Of a DNA stretch of 64,000 nucleotides, positions 59,956 to 64,000 are shown piece by piece. A program made the position numbers and the translations under genes. The notes beneath the pieces were generated by a model, which did not search any database, had not been told where the DNA came from, and saw only the letters and a program-made list of their open reading frames with translations. Positions within the stretch are counted from its first letter, which is position 1; the number at the start of each line of letters is the position of its first letter. The DNA comes from Azospira restricta (lineage in GTDB: Bacteria; Pseudomonadota; Gammaproteobacteria; Burkholderiales; Rhodocyclaceae): NCBI RefSeq assembly GCF_016858125.1, contig NZ_CP064781.1, positions 868,001 through 932,000 of the forward strand, in the 5' to 3' direction.

Positions 59956-61302
59956 TCAGCGGGGCGCATGGATGTTGGCCCGGTCGCCGTGGTACAGATC
60001 GGTGCGCGTGAGGGGCACCGGCCACACGCCCCGCTGACGGCTGGAGGTCAGGATTTGGTAGACGCCGGTGCTGCCGGCTTCGAACTCGAGCGCGCAGGCC
60101 ACCATGTACAGGTGCCAGACGCGCCAGATTGCTTCGCCGACTTCCCGCACTGCAGCGTCTCGCGCGGCTTCCAGGCGAGAGACCCAGCGCCGCAGCGTGA
60201 GCGCATAGTGGGGCCGCAGACCTTCCACATCGAGGATCTCAAAGCCCGCTCGTTCCATGCCGAGCTGGATGTTGCTCACGCAGTCAAGTTCGCCGTCGGG
60301 GAACACGTAGCGGTTGATGAACTCGGTCCCTACGGTCTTCCTCCAGCCCTCTTCATCGTGAGTGATACCGTGGTTGAGGAACAGGCCGCCGGGCCGCAGC
60401 ACGCGGCGCACCGTCGCATAGTAGGCCGGCAGGTTCGCCAGTCCCACATGCTCGAACATCCCGATGCTGGCCACCTTGTCGTACACCGCCGCGCCGGCCA
60501 AGTCGCGGTAGTCGCACAACTCGACCGTCACCCGGTCCTCAAGCCCTTCGGCGCGGATGCGCCGTTTCGCGTAGTCGAGCTGGCGCTCGCTCAACGTAAT
60601 GCCGTGCGCGAGGACACCGTGCTCGCGTGCGGCCCAGCACACCAGCGCGCCCCAACCGCAACCGATGTCGAGCAAGCGCTCGCCGGGTTGCAGACGGAGC
60701 TTGCGGCACGTGTGCTCTAGCTTGTTGCGCTGGGCTGAGTCCAGCGTGTCATCGGGGTGCTCGAAGTAGGCGCACGAATAGACGCGTTCGGGGTCCAGCC
60801 ACAGTCCGTAGAACTCATTGGACACGTCATAGTGGAACGAAATCGCGGCGCAATCGCTGTGGCGCGTGTGGCGATGGGAGAAGCGCAGCGCCACCCGCGA
60901 GGCGAAGCCGCGATGAGGTCCGGAGTGCGCATCGGCGGGCGCCGGCAAGCGCAGCGCGTCGCGCAATAGCACGATCCGATCGCGCCACGACAGGGAGATC
61001 GACTCGAAATGGCGCTTCAGCCCGAGCGCGCCGTACAGGTCGCCCTCGACGTCCAAAGCTCCACGGACGTAGGCATCGGCCAGAAGGAGCGGGTTTCCCT
61101 CGATCACCAGCCGGCGCAGCACCGCCGGGTCGCGCAGCACGAGCGTGAATGGGGCTGGGCGTTCATCGGGCGCGCACAGCGTATCGTCCCATAGGCGCAG
61201 TGCCGGCGCCGGCTCCAATCCATGCAGCAGGCGCCGGATGATCCGAATTGCCGGCAAAAAGTCGGGGACGGCAGCACGCGTGGTGCCGGGGGGCGCACTC
61301 AT
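59956..61302 (-). CDS. cfa: Cyclopropane-fatty-acyl-phospholipid synthase family protein
   Basis: Protein of 448 aa. The N-terminal lipid-binding part is followed by FHYDVSNEFYGLWLDPERVY, the SAM-binding motif LLDIGCGWGALVCWAAREHG and ASIGMFEHVGLANLPAYYAT, all hallmarks of CFA synthases. It methylenates unsaturated fatty-acid chains in membrane lipids, which lowers membrane permeability under acid or metal stress. The start MSAPPGTTRA overlaps the MFS stop by four bases, so the two are cotranscribed. Confidence 0.9.
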   Translation of the reverse strand: MSAPPGTTRAAVPDFLPAIRIIRRLLHGLEPAPALRLWDDTLCAPDERPAPFTLVLRDPAVLRRLVIEGNPLLLADAYVRGALDVEGDLYGALGLKRHFESISLSWRDRIVLLRDALRLPAPADAHSGPHRGFASRVALRFSHRHTRHSDCAAISFHYDVSNEFYGLWLDPERVYSCAYFEHPDDTLDSAQRNKLEHTCRKLRLQPGERLLDIGCGWGALVCWAAREHGVLAHGITLSERQLDYAKRRIRAEGLEDRVTVELCDYRDLAGAAVYDKVASIGMFEHVGLANLPAYYATVRRVLRPGGLFLNHGITHDEEGWRKTVGTEFINRYVFPDGELDCVSNIQLGMERAGFEILDVEGLRPHYALTLRRWVSRLEAARDAAVREVGEAIWRVWHLYMVACALEFEAGSTGVYQILTSSRQRGVWPVPLTRTDLYHGDRANIHAPR

Positions 61303-62573
61303 CGAAAGGTCTCCCTCACGTTTTCCTTTCGCCCTTTGTTCCGTGACACGCGTGCCGCATTGGCGCGAACGGGCATACCGATCCACGCTGCCCCGCCCAC
61401 AAGTGCGGCGGCGATCACCCACAGCCCGTTCGCATTGAGCGCTGCGAACAGCGCTCCGCCGGCGAGCGATCCCAAGCCCTGACCCAGGCTGCCAGCGCCG
61501 GTGAGCGCGCCCAGAAGCGTGCCGCTCGCGCCCGCATCGTTCAAGGTCGCGAGATAGGCGATCGCCGGTTGCAGAAAGGCCCCGCCAGCGCCGATCAAAG
61601 CCACGGCGAGCGCCGCGCCGGCGAGCGAACCTGCTTGCCCGAGAAATGCGATGCCGGCGGCCAAGACGAGAAACCCCGCAGCGAGGAACGGGCCGTGCGC
61701 CACCCGATGCAGAATCGGGGCGAGGAACAGGCCACTCTGGACGGCGAGCATGACCACCATGCACAGCGCGAGCAGGGCGCCAAGCGTCGGCGGGTCGAGC
61801 GATAGCGCCGTCGGTGCGAGAACAGGCAGCATGGCCTCGAATGCGCCGAGGCCGAACAGGACGAGGAAGCTCGCGAACAGTACCGGCGATGCCTGGCGCC
61901 AGACGATCCGGGGTGGGCGCAGTTTAGGATCCGCGCTGCCCACGGCAGGGTCTCCGATCCCGCCGAGGGCAACGCCCATGGCGACCGCCAGGGCACACCC
62001 CGCCGCGGTCGCGAGTGGCAGGCCCACGACGGCCAGCGTCATCTCGCTCACATCCCCCATGCGCTCCATGGCGGCGTAGACGAAGCCGCTCGCGGCAGGC
62101 CCTGCAAGCAGGCCGAGCAGCGTCGCTATCGATGCGCCGGCAAAGAGCCGTGCCCGGACGCGGGGGTCAGGCACCTTTCCGATCGAGGTGGTAACGACCG
62201 GCAATACCGCACCGCCCGCCACCCCCGCCAGGATGCGGCAGCCGTACGCGCTGGCTAGTGAGCCCGCCATCGCGAAGGCGACGAGCGCGACGGCGTAGCC
62301 GCACAGCCCGAACAGCAGGAGGCGGTGACCGCCGATCCGGTCCGACACGGCACCCCAGAGGGGCGCTGTCACGAACAGTCCGAGCATGTAGCTGCCCAGC
62401 AGGGCGCCGGTATGCCAAGCCACGGCAGTGGGCGTGGCTACGCCAGCCACGTCGCCGAGCATCGTTGGCAGCAGCGGGAGGATCGCCCCGTAGCCGAGCG
62501 CGATGACAAAGTTCGCGCCGGCGAGCAGGCAGAAGGCACGCCGGGTCATCTCGTGGCCTGGCGCGCTCAGCAT
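61299..62573 (-). CDS. MFS transporter
   Basis: Protein of 424 aa with twelve membrane helices. Motif A-like GAVSDRIGGHRLLLFGL lies after the second helix, and the N-terminal helix reads GANFVIALGYGAILPLLPTM. It resembles drug or metallophore exporters; the substrate is unknown. It overlaps the DUF2933-YHS stop by seven bases and the CFA start by four, forming one operon. An ATG eight codons downstream (MTRRAFCLL) is an equally good start. Confidence 0.85.
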   Translation of the reverse strand: MLSAPGHEMTRRAFCLLAGANFVIALGYGAILPLLPTMLGDVAGVATPTAVAWHTGALLGSYMLGLFVTAPLWGAVSDRIGGHRLLLFGLCGYAVALVAFAMAGSLASAYGCRILAGVAGGAVLPVVTTSIGKVPDPRVRARLFAGASIATLLGLLAGPAASGFVYAAMERMGDVSEMTLAVVGLPLATAAGCALAVAMGVALGGIGDPAVGSADPKLRPPRIVWRQASPVLFASFLVLFGLGAFEAMLPVLAPTALSLDPPTLGALLALCMVVMLAVQSGLFLAPILHRVAHGPFLAAGFLVLAAGIAFLGQAGSLAGAALAVALIGAGGAFLQPAIAYLATLNDAGASGTLLGALTGAGSLGQGLGSLAGGALFAALNANGLWVIAAALVGGAAWIGMPVRANAARVSRNKGRKENVRETFR

Positions 62574-62950
62574 CCCCGCCGCCGGCGCGGCCGATCGGCC
62601 TGCACCAGCGGAGCCGCGGCGCCCGCGTACTTTTGAGGTTCGGCCTCGAAGCGCTGGCGCGTGTCGTCCGACTCGAAGTAATAGGCGCGCCCGCCGAAGA
62701 CCGCGGTAAGCGCACGGTCAGTGCGAACCGGATTGCCGCTTACCGGGTCGAGTGCCGCCCCCGCCACGGTGGGCGCGTCCCCTGATGGCGCGGGCTGCGT
62801 CGCCCCATCATGCCCTTCACGCGTATTGCCCTGCGATCGCCCATGGCGGCCACCCATGCTGCGGCCATGCAGACCACCACGTCGCATGAAGAACCACAGG
62901 CCCGCTACCACGACGAATACCCAGATCCAGTTCCCGGTCAGCCAATCCAT
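62567..62950 (-). CDS. DUF2933-YHS fusion protein
   Basis: Protein of 127 aa. An N-terminal membrane helix (MDWLTGNWIWVFVVVAGLWF) and basic Gly/His-containing linker resemble DUF2933; the C-terminal half is a YHS domain (ALDPVSGNPVRTDRALTAVF, GRAYYFESDDTRQRFEAEPQ), in which the usual Cys of PVCG is Ser. It ends RRRRGC. It thus combines two domains encoded separately elsewhere in this island. It is translated just ahead of the MFS gene. Confidence 0.77.
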   Translation of the reverse strand: MDWLTGNWIWVFVVVAGLWFFMRRGGLHGRSMGGRHGRSQGNTREGHDGATQPAPSGDAPTVAGAALDPVSGNPVRTDRALTAVFGGRAYYFESDDTRQRFEAEPQKYAGAAAPLVQADRPRRRRGC

Positions 62951-63058
62951 GTCGAATACTCCTCGAAAACCTGGCGACGCGACGCCCATCAATCTCCCCG
63001 CGCCGCCGTGCTGCCGATGGCCGGACTGCAGCGGGGACTCCAAGCACCCCCCTCGCCG

Positions 63059-63658
63059 TTAGGTTTTCTCTCCGTCAAGGCCAACTGTCACCGTGCTTGT
63101 CTCAGAGTAGTAGTAGGGCGGAATGACCAGATTGAGCGGTGCCGGCACGTGCCGATAGACGCGCCCGGCCAGATCAAACCGAGAGCCATGGCACGGGCAG
63201 TAGTAGCCCCCATCCCATTGGGGGCCAAGGTCGGGCGGCGCAACATCCGGGCGGAAGGTGGGCACGCAGCCAAGGTGGGTGCAGAGGCCCACCGCGATCA
63301 GGTACTCGGGCTTGCGCGAACGGTATTGATTGCGACAATACTCGGGCTGCTGGGGACGTTCCGACGTCGGGTCCAGCAAATCGCGCTCTAACTTCTCCAG
63401 CCCCGCGAGCATGCGGGGCGTGCGATGCAGAATCCACACGGGCTGGCCGCGCCAGGGCACCGTCATCATCTCTCCGGGCCCCAGCGCGGAGACATCCGCG
63501 CTCACCGGCGCGCCGACCGCCTTGGCCCGTTCGCTGGGCATCAGACTGGCCACGAAGGGCACCGCGGTGGCCGCGGCGGCAACACCGCCCGCCACCGAGG
63601 TGGCGACCACAAGACGCCTCCGCTGCGGGTCCGGCGGGATCGTGTCATCTTTAGGCAT
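63059..63658 (-). CDS. petA: Rieske iron-sulfur protein (ubiquinol-cytochrome c reductase subunit)
   Basis: Protein of 199 aa. A Tat-like N-terminus ([20 protein letters not shown]) anchors it; the cluster-binding motifs CTHLGC and CPCHGS are complete and the spacing is that of the bc1-complex subunit. No cytochrome b or c1 gene follows in this window, so it is either an isolated copy or serves the host complex. It lies between copA and the DUF2933-YHS gene. The start [10 protein letters not shown] has GGGAGATCC upstream. Confidence 0.9.
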   Translation of the reverse strand: MPKDDTIPPDPQRRRLVVATSVAGGVAAAATAVPFVASLMPSERAKAVGAPVSADVSALGPGEMMTVPWRGQPVWILHRTPRMLAGLEKLERDLLDPTSERPQQPEYCRNQYRSRKPEYLIAVGLCTHLGCVPTFRPDVAPPDLGPQWDGGYYCPCHGSRFDLAGRVYRHVPAPLNLVIPPYYYSETSTVTVGLDGEKT

Positions 63659-63692
63659 TTTGGATCTCCCTTACGCCAGCGATGCGCCTGCG

Positions 63693-64000
63693 TCAGATCC
63701 GCACCCGACGCAGGCGCAAGGCGTTGAGCACCACCGACAGGGACGACGCGCTCATGGCGAACGCGGCGAAGATCGGGCCGATCAGGATTCCGAAAAACGG
63801 ATAGAGGACGCCAGCGGCGATGGGTACGCCGGCAGCGTTGTAAACTAGCGCGAAGAACAGGTTCTGCTTAATGTTGCGCATGGTCGCCCGGGACAGCCGC
63901 CGCGCCCGCACGATGCCGTCGAGGTTGCCCTTCACCAAGGTGAAGCCGGCGCTCTCGATGGCCACGTCGGCGCCGGTGCCCATGGCGATGCCCACGTCGG
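63693..64000 (-). CDS. copA: Copper-translocating P-type ATPase, 3' end (partial)
   Basis: Only the last hundred codons are inside the window; the gene continues beyond the right edge. [20 protein letters not shown] is the end of the ATP-hinge region, followed by two final helices with [20 protein letters not shown] and [20 protein letters not shown]. The MSxSS motif of the last helices is diagnostic for Cu(I) pumps. It supports reading the whole island as copper resistance. Confidence 0.9.
   Translation of the reverse strand, partial: DVGIAMGTGADVAIESAGFTLVKGNLDGIVRARRLSRATMRNIKQNLFFALVYNAAGVPIAAGVLYPFFGILIGPIFAAFAMSASSLSVVLNALRLRRVRI

Noticed and set aside
1-64000. CRISPR arrays, tRNA or rRNA genes, complete insertion sequences
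   Set aside because: No regularly spaced repeats, no cloverleaf-like or ribosomal RNA sequence and no transposase gene were found on either strand.

Overview
The window is part of a large, high-G+C integrative and conjugative element (ICE) of the clc/PAGI-2/PFGI-1 type, carrying three blocks of cargo. The host is most likely a betaproteobacterium (Burkholderiales or Rhodocyclales-like). The reasons are very high third-position G+C in the backbone, a complete run of PFL_47xx-type conjugation genes, a chrB-chrA-SOD chromate operon, and CopK/CopH-type periplasmic copper proteins. A gammaproteobacterial host carrying the same element cannot be excluded. Nearly every gene is on the minus strand, so the text below reads from high to low coordinates within each operon.

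Backbone. Positions 50160-43593 hold ICE processing and accessory genes: a STY4534-type replication protein, DUF3275, DUF6927, conserved unknowns, a DUF6094-type methyltransferase and an SNF2-like helicase. Positions 34625-28652 hold PilL, a coiled-coil protein, TIGR03759, a lytic transglycosylase, TIGR03765, the TraD coupling protein and TIGR03747. Positions 9816-4 hold the type IV secretion run: RAQPRD, TIGR03758, 03745, 03750, 03746, 03749, 03752, lipoprotein 03751, the VirB4-like ATPase, a DsbA-like protein, RadC and TIGR03757. Several backbone genes have structured GC-rich 5' leaders of related design. The longest two, upstream of radC and of the STY4534-type gene, share primary sequence 49 kb apart and are candidates for the radC RNA motif.

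Cargo 1 (28556-10148) is a defence island of visibly lower G+C, inserted exactly between two conjugation genes. It is one tightly overlapping operon: AbrB-like protein, DUF4007 protein (SspB-like), large P-loop ATPase (SspC-like), PAPS-reductase-fold protein (SspD-like), a double GHKL-ATPase/histidine-kinase-like protein, a receiver-domain protein with a long unknown C-terminal part, and three proteins resembling DptF, DptG and DptH. I read it as Ssp-type DNA phosphorothioation plus DptFGH/SspFGH-type restriction, with an unusual two-component-like pair wedged between the modification and restriction genes. No cysteine desulfurase (SspA) is present.

Cargo 2 (about 43345-34879) combines chromate resistance (chrB, chrA, SOD, a free-standing ChrB C-terminal domain) with a response regulator / octaheme cytochrome c / sensor kinase unit. 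A 309-bp imperfect direct repeat carrying a truncated MFS transporter flanks the regulator-cytochrome-kinase unit.

Cargo 3 (about 50500-64000, continuing past the right edge) is a heavy-metal island. It holds a CDF transporter divergent from a CadR-like MerR regulator, YnfA, an SCO/cytochrome c/TlpA remnant, CopK, CopH, a frameshifted cupredoxin, three YHS-domain proteins, small membrane proteins (DUF5676, DUF2933), a CPA2 antiporter, cyclopropane-fatty-acid synthase, an MFS transporter, a lone Rieske protein and the 3' end of a Cu+ P-type ATPase. Several genes here are broken or truncated, so the island has been assembled and partly eroded by recombination.
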